In this document: one piece after another, positions 1 through 11,090 of the stretch
Layout: the number at the start of each line of letters is the position of its first letter
Numbering within the stretch: position 1 is the first letter of the stretch
Assembly: GCA_001600415.1 (NCBI GenBank)
Contig: BCJX01000004.1
Location: 1,073,689 to 1,137,688, forward strand
DNA from: Pascua guehoae
Lineage: Eukaryota > Basidiomycota > Tremellomycetes > Trichosporonales > Trichosporonaceae
Direction of reading: 5' to 3'
Length of the DNA stretch: 64,000 bases
Position numbers and translations under genes: made by a program
The notes under the pieces: model-generated
Databases searched by the model: none
Told to the model about the DNA's origin: nothing
The model's input: only the letters and a program-made list of their open reading frames with translations

Positions 1-3000
1 TTTGGTGACGAGCTCTTCGTCAATGGGGCGGCAGTTTGCGATTGCCGACGAGACTCTGGAGGTGCGTTCGATGGCGACTGCGGGGTCGTCGGGGACGGTC
101 TGGCCGCCAAAGCGGTTCTTGTAGAACCACTGTGATGTCAGTATTATTATGATTTATTGGCTGGGTATTTGCTCACAAGCAGCTTGTAGGTGGGGTTTAC
201 GCTTGGGTCGGGGTTACTGTGCTCGAGACGGTTGAGCCACTCGAAGCGGTCTGCCTCTTCGAAGCGGAGGCCGCCTCGCTTGAGGCCGTCGAGGATGGTG
301 TCCCACGACGTCTGCTTTGTGTTGATAATGTGGTAGACAATGGCGTGGGGCACTTCGAGCTGGGGGAGCGTATTGGTCGCGGCGACGACTTCGGATACGG
401 CGCGGCCCGCGACGTCGAACGGGATCCAGGCCGGGTGGTAGTCGAGGCGTGGCAGTTCGCCAATCTCGTTTGCGGCGTGGAAGAGGAGGGGCCAGGATTC
501 CGTCTCGTTCCAGACGCCGTTTTCGGTATCGCCCGTCATTTGCCCGATGCGGAAGACGCCCGCGCGGACACGGTCGCCGACGCGCTCGAGGAGTTTCTCA
601 ACGACCCATTTCGACTGGGCGTACCCGTACCCGGCGGCCATTTCGGGGCTCGGCGCAAAGTCCTCGGGGACGAGGAGGTCGGGACGGCCCATCCACGTCG
701 AGATGGACGACGAGAAGAAAAAGGACGGCTTGACGGCCCGCTTCGACTCCATGGCCATGTTGATCAGGTTGACCGTGCCGCACACGTGCTCTTCAAATGA
801 CGACAGGGCCATGTTGAAGTTTACCGGCCACGCATTGTGCACCACGGCCGTGACGGCGTCGCGGATCTTTGCATACTCGCCCGGCGTGAGGCCGAGGTAC
901 GGCTTGGCCACGTCGGCCGCGTACGAGTCGAATCTGGCGTCGGGGACGCGGCGCTTGCGCTTGAGCAGCGACTCGTGCACGCGCGTGCGCGACGCGGCAT
1001 GTGTGCTCGCGCGCGACAGACAAATGACCTTTGCCACGTTGGGGTGGCGCGTGATTTGGTCGAGAATGTGCGCGCCCAGCGTCCCCGTCGCGCCCGTGAG
1101 GAGGACGACCTGGCCGCGGTCGCCGCCCGTCAGTGGACCGGGCGGTGCGGGCATCTTGACCTTGGACGCCCACTTGTCGACCATGTCGATCATGAGGTTG
1201 AGCGTCGCCTTTGCACTCGTCGGCGCGGCCGCGATCGTGTCTGCGCCCCCCGCGGGCGCCTCCTCGAGCTCAATCAGGTAGGCGGCGAGATTGGCAATCG
1301 TCGGGTGCTCGTATACGACATTCTGGCCCAGCACGGCACCGTTCAGGTCAATCTGCTTCATGACGTCGTTGCGCACGCGCGTCGCCGCAATCGAGTCGAC
1401 GCCAAACCCAAACAGGTCCGTCATGGGCGTCAGCTCGTCCGTGTGCTTGTTGCTCAGCACGCGCTCAATCGTCTCGGTCAGAAACGCCTCCATCTCGCGC
1501 TGCGTCTTGAGCTTGCGCTTGGGCGCAGCATTCTTCTCCTCGACCACATTGTACGCAGAGTTGATCACGTCGGCAAACTGCCGGTACGCGGCCGGGCGCA
1601 GCAGCGACAGCTTGGCCGTCTTGGGCACCTTTGTGCCGTACGGCATCACGACGACCATTTCGGGCGCAATCCGGCTGTGGCTCGGCGCAGACGCGTTGGC
1701 GTCGGCAATCACTGGCCATACCGCGTCAATGTATGCCTTGCGGTCCTGGCTCAGCGTCGCGCCCTTTTCAGTCGGCACGAGGATCGCGCCCGTCTGCGGC
1801 CGTCCGTCGCCAAAGACAATGCAGTCGGCAATCAGAGGGCTGTCGCTAGACTGGAACCGTTAGCAGAGGGCCGAGGAGAAGGGCGGGTGGTTTCACTTGG
1901 ACACATTCAAAAGATGGGAAGGAGCGCAACGCAGAAACTTCACTCACAATGTTGTTCTCAATCGGGACCGGGTTGGTCTTTTCACCGAGCGAGTGGACAA
2001 TCGTGTCGTCGAGCCGGCCGAGATACTTGAATGCCTCGGGGTAGGTCGGGTGCTGCTGGAACAGGTCGCTGGTCGAGTATCCCCCGTCGTCGCGGTTGGA
2101 CATGACGAGGCCCGACCACCCGGCCTTGATGACGAGCTCGTACATGCTGGTCCCGTCGGGAACGAGCTCCATGTAGTCGCGGATGGCGCCGCGGGGACGC
2201 AGCCAGTTCCAGCCCTTGTCGGTGGCAAAGTCGCGCATCGACGTGAAGAGGTAGCCGGTTTCTGTCGGTGTGAGCGAGTGCGACGAGCATGTGACTTGGA
2301 ACAGGGCGGGAGGGGCAGCCTGAGAGCACAGATTGTGCTTCCCCCCTTCAAGTGGTCTAGATGTCGATCGCAAGTTTACTCACCAGTGGCACCATAGATG
2401 GAGACGAGGTTGACACCCGCCGCGACGAGACGGTTACCGAGATCGTCGCTCAGTGCCGACCCGCCAAACTGGACGCTGCCGACCTTTGTGAGCTCTTCGA
2501 TTCCCCAGTCGGTCTCGGCAAACATGCCCAGCGTAAACGGCACGGCAATGATGCGGTGTGGCGGTGTCGGCGTCTCGTGGATGACACGCGTGAGCGTCGA
2601 GACCGTCGCGGGAATGTGGGGCGGGAAGCAGGTGATGGTCGTGCCGTGGTACAGGATGGCAAGGCTGGGGTGTGGTCAGTATGTACTTTTGGTTTTTGGT
2701 TTAGGCTCTTGGACTAGCTTACAGGACAAAGTGGCCGAGGGCGTGGAAGAGGGGGAGGTTCATAAACGTCGCCGAGACGTCCTCCTGTACGGCCGAGTTT
2801 GCGACGACGGCGCGGTGCGAGAGGGAGACGGGTTTGGGAAAGCCCGTCGAGCCCGACGAGTGGAGGATGACACAGCCGCGCTCGGCCTCGACGGCGGGCG
2901 TGAGGGTCGCGCGGAAGGGGCTAATGATGCCCTGGCGCAGTTCGTCGGCGACGCCCCCGGGCCCCCAGAGCGGGAACCGCATCTCGGGGACAATCGTGAG

Positions 3001-3582
3001 CCCTGGCGACGTCTCGTCGCCCATAATCTTGCCCAGCACACCGGGCTGGTCCTTTGCAATCTCGTCGGCCGCCGTGCGCGCCGTCGCGGCAAACTTTGTG
3101 CCGTAGATGAGATGGTGCGCGCGCGTCTTTTTGCACAGGTGCGCCACGGCCGCGGGCGAGTTGTTGACCGAGATGAGCAGCGGCGTCAGGCCTAGCTTGA
3201 TCAGGGCCATTTCGAGAATCGTCTCCTCGATCGACGACGCGACGAGCACTCCCACCACGCGCTCGGGGGGAATGTCGCCGGGCGCCACGGCTGGCTGCAG
3301 GCCCTGGCGCGCATAGTGCGCCGCCAGCCGGTCGACGGCGCCTGCAAACTCGGCATATCTAAAGGTTAGTACCATCCGTGCCTTCCCTCTCCCCCCTGTT
3401 GACTCACGTTAGTGTCTTGAGCTCGTCGCCAAACTCTGCCGCGCCCGTGTGGACAAACGGCTGGTTTGCATTCTCGACTGGATCGTCAGCTCCCCACTCG
3501 TCATGTCCAAATCCTACTCCTACTTACCTCGACGGAGCTCGAGGAGTTCGGTGACAGACTGTGCGTGGGGCTTGGTTTGCAT
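1..3582 (-). CDS. Adenylate-forming reductase (NRPS-like A-T-R enzyme), 3' end beyond window
   Basis: Seven visible exons on the minus strand: 3582-3528, 3477-3408, 3358-2723, 2664-2384, 2261-1948, 1850-177 and 129-1, giving 1053 residues before the window edge. The family activates a carboxylic acid as acyl-AMP, loads it on a phosphopantetheine arm and releases it by NADPH reduction, as in Lys2 and fungal carboxylic acid reductases. The adenylation domain shows the P-loop SSGSTGFPKP near residue 207 and YGATETG near 347, the latter formed exactly across an intron. The carrier site is GVDSIAATR near 598. The reductase domain has TGATGTLGAHIL near 702 and YAQSK near 860. The start ATG has an in-frame TGA upstream. 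The last intron (130-176) is needed because reading on gives an immediate stop, while the spliced frame continues WFYKNRFGG. The substrate cannot be told. Not confidently Lys2, because the N-terminal condensation-like part is absent. Confidence 0.9.
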
Positions 3583-4996
3583 GGCCAGGGGGTATTCGGT
3601 TGTCGGTGGCCAGTTGGAAATTCAGATACAAGGTGGTAGAGCAGGGGCGGAAAGATAAATCGTGACAGACAAGGAGGGTTGAAGATACAAGTGAGCTGGT
3701 TTGGGTGGTTTGGGGGATCACCAGGCGGACAGTGTGGTGAACGGCGAGACAAGGCCCCGTCTTTGTCTCCAGTTAAGTATCCTCGCACCTGGCGCCCAAG
3801 TACGAGTCCAACGTCCAATGCCACCATCCTGTCGACGACAGTACGTAGTCGACCTCCACCCATCTCATCTCACCCCGCTCACATCCCGCCGCGCTCCGTG
3901 GGCGTAACGGACGGCGGCATGCCAGCGCCATGTCAGATTCGGCCCGCGCGCCATGCCGCAGTAATACTGAGGTGGGCGTCGTTCCTCTGGATCGCTCATG
4001 GCCCGCCTCTCGGTCAGTCCGTGCTAGGTGCCTCGGTTTCAGACCAACGACGCCAGACGCAGTGAATCTCGCGAGCGCGACGCCTACGCACATGAGTCCG
4101 GCCCGGTATCACCCACGGCGCTGGCGGGCGGGCGAATCGAATGGCGTACGTTGCCAGAATCGACGGTGAATAGGTGAGTAACCGGGCCAGTTCTGTCCTG
4201 ATATCGATTGGGGGGGGGGAAGATAGCTGTTGCGTGGTAGATGTGCATGAGCTCGTGGTCAGTCGTGCCCGTGGCAGTGACAAGTGTGAGTGGTGTGGCA
4301 ACGCCACACGCACCATAGGCTACTTGTTCAATGCGCCACTGTCCTGAAATCCATCACCCGCCATGCTGGACGTGTCCCATTTGCGTGCAATAGACGGACG
4401 CCAACTCGACCGCTGATGGGCGACGATGAGCTTCCCTTTCGGTGATATCCAGATCGCGAGATGATGACGCACACCCCGCCAGATCGACATGTGGCATACG
4501 TTGTCGCCGGTTGGGATCTTGTCTCGGTGACACTCGGTGAGGCGACGTGACACTCGGGCATGAGGTAGACTGCGCGTTTCATGGCCGTTTGACGTCATTG
4601 AGTGGCGAATGTGAGCAATGACCAGTTGAGCGGCACGGATGCGCCGCGACGCCGTCCCCAACAACTCTGACGGACACCGGAGCGCCGTTCGCCTCACTTT
4701 GCGTTTCCAGGCGCGGCCCTGGTGTCAAAATACCGTCAACATGCATATGGGGTAAGGCACCCTGTAGGAATACAACAGTCAGACACTCTTCGTGGTACTC
4801 CGCATGGCCTCTGCGCATGGGACGCCTCACGGTACTCCTCAGTGTCGCTCCACATGGTACTTCTCGTGGTCGCTCTCGACAGCAACTCTTCTCCGACACT
4901 CTTGCGGTCGCTCTCATGGTTACTTCGTGGTTACTTCGTGGTCACTCTCTTCGGTTGCTGTTCGGGTACTCGTGGTGGTCGCTCTTCACCAGACTT
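3583..4996. other. Intergenic region between the reductase promoter and the 3' side of the SAP-domain gene
   Basis: No convincing gene is seen; the short open frames lack splice support. About 4790-4985 is a degenerate run of short related units (variants of cgtggtcactct and cgtggttacttc), lying directly downstream of the SAP-domain gene's stop codon and so probably in its 3' UTR. Confidence 0.5.
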
Positions 4997-7040
4997 CTAG
5001 TTGGGGGTGCTGCCGAGGTCGACAGTGGGGCTGTGCCAAGACATGGGCTCGTCGCCGAAGCGCGTGTCACGGTACCGCTCGGTGCCAAGGATGGTGCGCG
5101 AGCCGGGCGTCGCCAGCGCGCTGGGCGAGTAGTGCGGGTTGAGGCCGTTGAGGGCGACGTCCATGTACTCGCGGCCGGGCGACGAAAAGCGGCGTGCATG
5201 GCCAGGGACGCGGAATGGGGCGGGCGAAAAGCTGGTGCCCTCGGCACCAGCGCCCACAATGGCGCTGCCACGCGCCACGACGTTACGCTCAGGCGTCGGC
5301 GAGCTGGGCACACGAGCCGCAGTGTTGCTCGTAGCGGTGAGTCCGGACGGACGCCCGGGGGGCTTCGGGAGCGGGGTGTAGGTAAAGTTGTCACCGCCGA
5401 TGGAAGGCGATGGACTCAGCGCTGGGGGAGTGACGGCGCGAGCACGGTCGGCAATGAAGATCGAACCGTGGAACTGGCGACGCGTGGCGCTCGAAGGCTC
5501 AGGGATGGGCTCGTCGCTGTCGGTGATAGACGACAGCTCAATGTGGGCTTGGGACACACGGCGCGCCGTGCGCTCAGGGCGACGCCGAGAAGAGCGCGCG
5601 ACAGGCGTCAGAAGGTGTGGGGGTCCATCAGGGCGCAGGAAGTTCTCCGGGCGCTCAGGCGTAGGCGACATCGGCTGGCAGACAGGCTTTGGGGTGGTGG
5701 CAAAAGCCGGTGGGCGGGACGCCGAGGATGGAGAGTTGGATCCTTGATCCGCGGTAATCACAGGAGTCTTCGAGTTGTCTGGGGCAACGCCCTGGTGGTT
5801 TGGAGAAGGCGTGTGTGGTGGGGCGTTGGCAGCATCGGAGCTGGGGAGCGAGCTCATCTGCGCTGCGGGCGTGATAGGGTCGACAACCATTGTCGAGTCC
5901 CGGTGAGCTTCAGCAACAGCGAGTGGTGCAAGAGGAGCGAGTCCCAGATCAGGCGTGTGCGGTGATGCACCACCCAAACGTGTCCGCTTAGCTGCCGATT
6001 CGACAGTGTCAGACTGCTTGCGCTTGCTGCGACGTGCGGAGGACCAAGCAGCAGCATCGTTGTGGCTCTCGGCCGTGCTGTGATCGTCAGACTAGAAACT
6101 GGGAATTGAAACGTGACCGACTTACCTGTCGGTGGGAACATGAACGCCGGCCTCGGCGAGGCGACGGCTGAGCTGCACCCATGCCGCATCCAGTGCTTGC
6201 TCTCGGAGTTGAAGTGCGGCCTCACGCTTGTCGAGTAACGCCAGCTGACGGTGGATTAACTGGTCGACCTTTGTTTCGACCTTTGTTTCGATGAGTTTGG
6301 TGATCATGTCCTCGTGCTGCTCCCAGTGCGCAACTGTCTCCTTGAGGCGAGCGACTTCGCCCTGCAGCGCTGCGAGTTCGGCACTGTTGGCGGGAGACTG
6401 CGTGATGCTCTTGTCGGCTCCATCGGCCTTGACTGGCGACTTTATCATGCTCTTGTCGGACATGTCGCCCTTTTCTTCATTGTTTGCGGTTTCGATGGAA
6501 CCGCGTGTCTTGCTTGTCCCCGCCACTGCGGGCTTGGCCGCGCGCTTGCCCTTATCAACGGCCGCAGGGCCAGCTGGAGCCTCAGTAGCAGGAGCGGGTG
6601 CCGACGACGCCGGCTCCGGACGCGTGCGGGTCGCAAGGCGTGTCGAAGTCATAGTTGAAGATGCCGAGCTTGCAGTAGCGGCTCGAGACTTGGTATTGCG
6701 GCCGGGTAGGGTATGTAAGGGGCGGTTAGTGATATTGCGTGCGTGCGCGGGTCGGGTGCGCGTCGCCGGGCGAGGTGATGCGAGGTAGGCAGGAGACACA
6801 AAGTACTGCGTGAGGAGGTCGATGAGGACCTCTGACTTGGCATTGGCACCTTTGATGTCGTAGGTCTGTGAAGACGAAAGTCAGCAACACGAGGCGGGGG
6901 TGGCAAACACGTGCCAAGGCTGAGACGGATGGATGTGATGGAAAGTGGGCAGCGCATGGACTCACCTTGCAAAGACGCTGGAGATCAGCACGGCGGAGAC
7001 CTTGGAGCTCCTCGCGCGTGTATGCGCGGGTCTTGGGCAT
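4997..7040 (-). CDS. SAP-domain coiled-coil protein
   Basis: Three exons (7040-6966, 6865-6126, 6077-4997) join in frame to 631 residues. Residues about 6-47 form a SAP-like helix-turn-helix: LRRADLQRLCK is followed across intron 1 by YDIKGANAKSEVLIDLL, matching the L..L..LC...G..G.K..LI..L pattern. SAP domains usually bind AT-rich DNA in chromatin or RNA-processing proteins. A basic Ala/Pro/Thr-rich stretch follows, then an alpha-helical coiled-coil-like segment at about 190-265 (LQGEVARLKETVAHWEQH), then a long Ser/Pro-rich tail with many S/T-P sites and a KRKQ-type nuclear signal. The second intron uses CACAG at 6078; nearer AGs break the frame. Likely nuclear. The exact function is not recognised. 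Confidence 0.75.
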
Positions 7041-7582
7041 GATGGAGGTGTATGTTGGTTGTATGTGTGTGTTGTGATGATAAAGTACGAGTGGTGTGGT
7101 GGATCAAAGATGTCGTACCAGCGAGTTTGTTGTGTCTTGTTTGCCCAGCAGTCCCAGGGCGTCCAGGGCCGCACAACTTCGTCACTTTTAGGTAAACGGC
7201 GATGATCCCCCCTTTTTCAACAACCACCATCACAAGGCACTCCAAAATTTGATCCCGCTGGCCACCACCAGGTTGGTAATAGCCGTAACGGAATCAAATC
7301 TTCCAGTGCATGGTGAGGCCGAAGGCGACCCGCAGTGATGGATGTGTTACCTTTAGAGTCCACGGCAAGAAGCCCTAAACTGAAACTGCACTTATCGACC
7401 AAAGGCAATTGATTCAGAGCTTGTGATGAGGCTGCCTCGGGCGCGTCGCTCAAACGAGAGCCTCAGTTCGTCGGCACCGGCGGTGTGGGTCGTGAACGAA
7501 GAGCCGGTCTGTACGTCGCCCCTTCCCCGATAGCTCTGCGATCGAGAAACCGCCTGAATAAAAGAGGACGCGATTCACAGTA
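7041..7582. other. Intergenic region
   Basis: Shared space between the start of the SAP-domain gene and the end of the phosphatase gene. I see no gene, tRNA or repeat. Confidence 0.5.
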
Positions 7583-8931
7583 TTATAGCGCTACCGTTCG
7601 CGCCTCGAGCGCAAGCAGCCGTTTATCGCGTTCGTATATAGCGTACACTTCTTCACGTTCGTGATACTGGCCAGGCGCCATATTGGTTGTCGGGCTGCGG
7701 GAGATGACGTCGTCAGAAGTGGTATTGCGCAGCGACTGGTGCTGGTTTGCGATTTCTGGAACTTCGCTGCTATTGGCGACGGCTCCACTCGCTCCGTCCA
7801 CCGGCGTAAGGGTATAGATGATCTCGAGCGCACTCAGGACACCTCCGTACGCCGAGCCGATTCCCGTGTCAATGATTATGATGGAGGCGTTGCAGCGGGA
7901 CACAATGCGGTCGAGTGTCGGGGTATGACCCTGTAACAGTCAGCAAGCGTTCCAGAGTTTGGCTGGTGTAGAGTTTCAAAGCATAGGCCTCACGCACCAT
8001 GATTAGGCGTCGAACACCAAGCTTGTCTTGAAGCTCTTTGGCCCAGCGGCACACTGTTTGCTCATTTGTACCTTCTGCAAGCGCCCTCGACCACAGTGGG
8101 CCATTGCCCGCGAAGATGGTCTCCTCGGCGGGGGTTGTGCCCTGTGGCAGACCTTGGTATGGGTTGGGAGGAAACGGCAATGCAAGGGGCGGGGTGATAG
8201 CACGTTTAAGAAGGCTGAAGCCAAGCTCGTTGATCGCGTCGGGATATGGTGAGAGAAATGGGTAGCTGGGCCGGAGGCCTCCATGAGTAAAGCTCAGTGA
8301 CGGCGCGCCAGCGTGCGGCGCAAGGGCAACTCGAGCGGTCACACTGTAGTTGGCCAGCCACTCCTGTCCCAACCATCCTTCAGAGCTCATGTCAGCTTGT
8401 CGTGCGGCTACACCACCCCAGTACGAGATATCTGCCGCCGTTACGTATCGCCAGTCGCTGACGGCGTTCATCATTTCGTGGTTTCCGAGGATGGATACGA
8501 CGTGGCCTCCAGCAGAGTGCGATTCGCTTCGAAGTTGATCTGGAACAAAAAGTCAGCAACTTTATGGCTTTCAATGTTAAACAGATCAACCTACGCATCA
8601 TCCAGTAAATGTCTACAGCATATTGCCCCCTGTCGACAATGTCACCCGTTTGAACGAGGACGTCTGAGCCGCCTATCCACGCGGCGTTGGCATCGACTGT
8701 ACCGACCATGCGCAGCACCTTTTTGGCGTTGACCATGTCACCATGAAGATCCCCAACAGCCACAATACGCTGCCGGAACCCTCCTTTGGGCCATGGCGGG
8801 TGTCGGTTCTCCGGGCTCGGCGACCCAGAGGACCGAAAGAGCCAAAAGAGGACCGCGACACCTGCCACTAGGAGCAGGCTCCTGCGCATTGAAAGCCGAG
8901 CCGGCGTGGGTCTGCCTGCTCTGGGTGGCAT
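7583..8931 (-). CDS. Membrane-anchored PPP-type metallophosphatase (bacterial-/Shewanella-like class)
   Basis: Exons 8931-8595, 8539-7998 and 7930-7583 give 408 residues. All metal-binding motifs of the calcineurin-like fold appear in order: GDLHGD (about 60), GDIVDRG (about 93), GNHEMMN (about 130, completed across intron 1), THGGLRP and GHTPTLDR (completed across intron 2). Residues about 15-33 (LLLVAGVAVLFWLF) are a single hydrophobic segment after a basic N-terminus, so a signal anchor is likely, with the catalytic domain lumenal or outside. Fungal proteins of this build resemble the Shewanella-like phosphatases rather than PP1/PP2A. The start at 8931 is chosen because it directly precedes the basic/hydrophobic anchor; an in-frame ATG lies further upstream at 9075. 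The substrate is unknown. Confidence 0.85.
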
Positions 8932-11090
8932 CTGTCGGTTGGGATTTGTAGGGAAAATTGAGGAGGAGTTGTGAGGGTACACTGGCAACCCATTGTCCCG
9001 CACATGCAGATGCGGGTTGCCTGTAGAGTGAGCCAGTATGCAGTAGTGCGAGCAAAGACATGGAATCATGTCCACGACGCGTCAGGCACGCGATACCCGC
9101 TCGGCGACAGCCCTCGATGTGGCACCACCCACTCCACCCTGCCGACGACCCCATATTCTGTTCTGGAACAAGCATGGCCGGGCGTCCGGGTTGTTCCTGG
9201 ATTTTGGCTCCGTTTGGCATGTTGGAGAGAGCCACCGGTGCTAACAGAGTCGCTAATTGGCTATTTCTAGCCCACTCAGGGCCAGTTATCACCAAGGTTG
9301 GATACTGTACTGTGCTTGCGTCTTCCGAGGTTCAGGGCCTTGTGTTGGAGACCCCAGGAATGACACTGGTGGATTTAGCGCGCCACTTTGTTTCTTTGCT
9401 GATTCAGGCATCTGAGATACTGTACAGTACTTGTGGTCAGAGTGAGTGGGGCAGTAAGTCGTAGTAGCAGTGACTCTCCGGGTATTCATTCTTCGTCGGC
9501 ATCGAGGTAGGTCACCTTTTTCGAGCATGTGTTCCACTCTTACCCGATAGAATGGGCTGCACGCACTCTTTCCAGGGAGTCTAGAAGTCCAACGAATAGA
9601 GGCAAAGGAGGTTTTTGTGGGGCAAGGACGGGTTGTCTCAGTTTGTGTGTACGTCAGTGGTGGCAGGAAAAGAGTACAGTACAGGGAAGGGAAAACATGC
9701 AACACAGGATTGGTATCGGTGGGCCAGTGGCCAGTAAGCCAGTAGCCAGTGGCGACCCAGCGGGCAATCGGTCAGCCATACTTATTTCCAACCAGATGGT
9801 GGATGGATCGCTGGATCGACCAGGTCAAAAGATCTGTCATCCTCGACCAACCAACCACAGAGGCGTTTTAGGCTTTTAGCATAGGTTACGTAATGAGCGC
9901 ACCCCCTTTCCCCGCCCATGGTGTGACAGACGGGTGGCGGCGGTGGCGAGAGGCGGAGGGTCGGAAGTGAGACACCGACAGAGTCATTTCAGAAAAAGGT
10001 AAATCCTGGATCCTGGAGCGTGGCCGGCTGCCTGGCATGCCTGGCTGGGTGCGGGATGGGCCGGTTGGCCGGCTGGACCTGTGGCCAGTTGCCAGTGGCC
10101 AGTGGCGGCGCGGCGGCGGCCTGTGGGCCTGCCATGCCTGTCATATGTCATGCCTGTGAGCCTGTCTGTACCTGGCTGGCCCCGCCTGCAGTACCTGGAT
10201 ATACCACACCTGGTTGCAGCATGCGGTTCTGGCCTGGCCCACCCTAGCTGCTAGCTGGCTGCTGGCTGGCCATGGCTGGCGCGCACGCGTAACACCATTA
10301 TTGTGGGCGTGCGTAACGGCCTCGGCCTTGATGCGTTGGTGCTACCAGCAGACCGCAGACCCACCATTACCATACCGTTAGTTAGCGCACAGAGCTTGGA
10401 GCCTGCTTACTACTGTAGCCTCCAGTCCATACATACCCCAAACGCCCCGAACTAAGTGTTGCTGTGGAACCCAGACACACCGCCAGGACAGACAAGACAA
10501 GACAAGACACACGACGAGTCTGTACTGTACCCTGCAACCAACCTTTGAAGCTTCAACCTTGCAACCGACGCCGCCTCCATCCGCCATCCAAACCTACCAG
10601 ACTCAACCCCACCATAACCACCACCACCATCACCACCACCACTGATATACACCACCGTCGCCACACAACCCACTCGCTCGCACCACCCTCACCAACTCGT
10701 ACGCTCATTCACAGCGCTTTCATAAGCGGCCCCCAACACACCCAACCCGCCTTGCTCATTCCCGACGAGGGGGGATCTCTCCCACTCGGCCCCTCCCCCA
10801 CCCGACACCACACCACCCGACCCAGACCAATTGGGCGCACAACTCCGACCAACTCTCGCCCACAGTCACACGCCGAGCACTGCAATGCTCTGAGGGGTGG
10901 GACACGGTTCCCATCGGTCCTGGGACGGCTCCCTCTCAGCACCAGGTGGGTGGTCCCGAACGCACACCTGTCAACTATCTTACAAAGTGGTGCTGACTTG
11001 TATTTCCAGCGCAGTGAAATCCTAGCCACCGACCTTTAAACTCCCTCCCCCCCCCCCTCCCCTTCCCCATCTCCGCGCCCCCGCCGCACA
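8932..11090. other. Long intergenic and leader region upstream of the Rim15-like gene
   Basis: No gene is supported. About 10000-10260 is rich in short tggc/ctgg units. From about 10550 the plus strand becomes pyrimidine- and CA-rich, as expected of a long 5' leader, and ends in a C11 run (11047-11057) 33 nt before the start codon at 11091. Confidence 0.5.

Noticed and set aside
837..2030. 397-residue plus-strand open frame
   Set aside because: Lies antisense to the reductase exons, Arg/Val-rich, no splice or family support; a shadow of the real minus-strand coding sequence.
4817..5965. 382-residue plus-strand open frame
   Set aside because: Antisense to the last exon of the SAP-domain gene; composition reflects GC-rich reverse codons.
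10464..11039. 191-residue frame upstream of the Rim15-like gene
   Set aside because: Thr/His/Pro low-complexity translation of a CA-rich leader; no splice path into the kinase frame.
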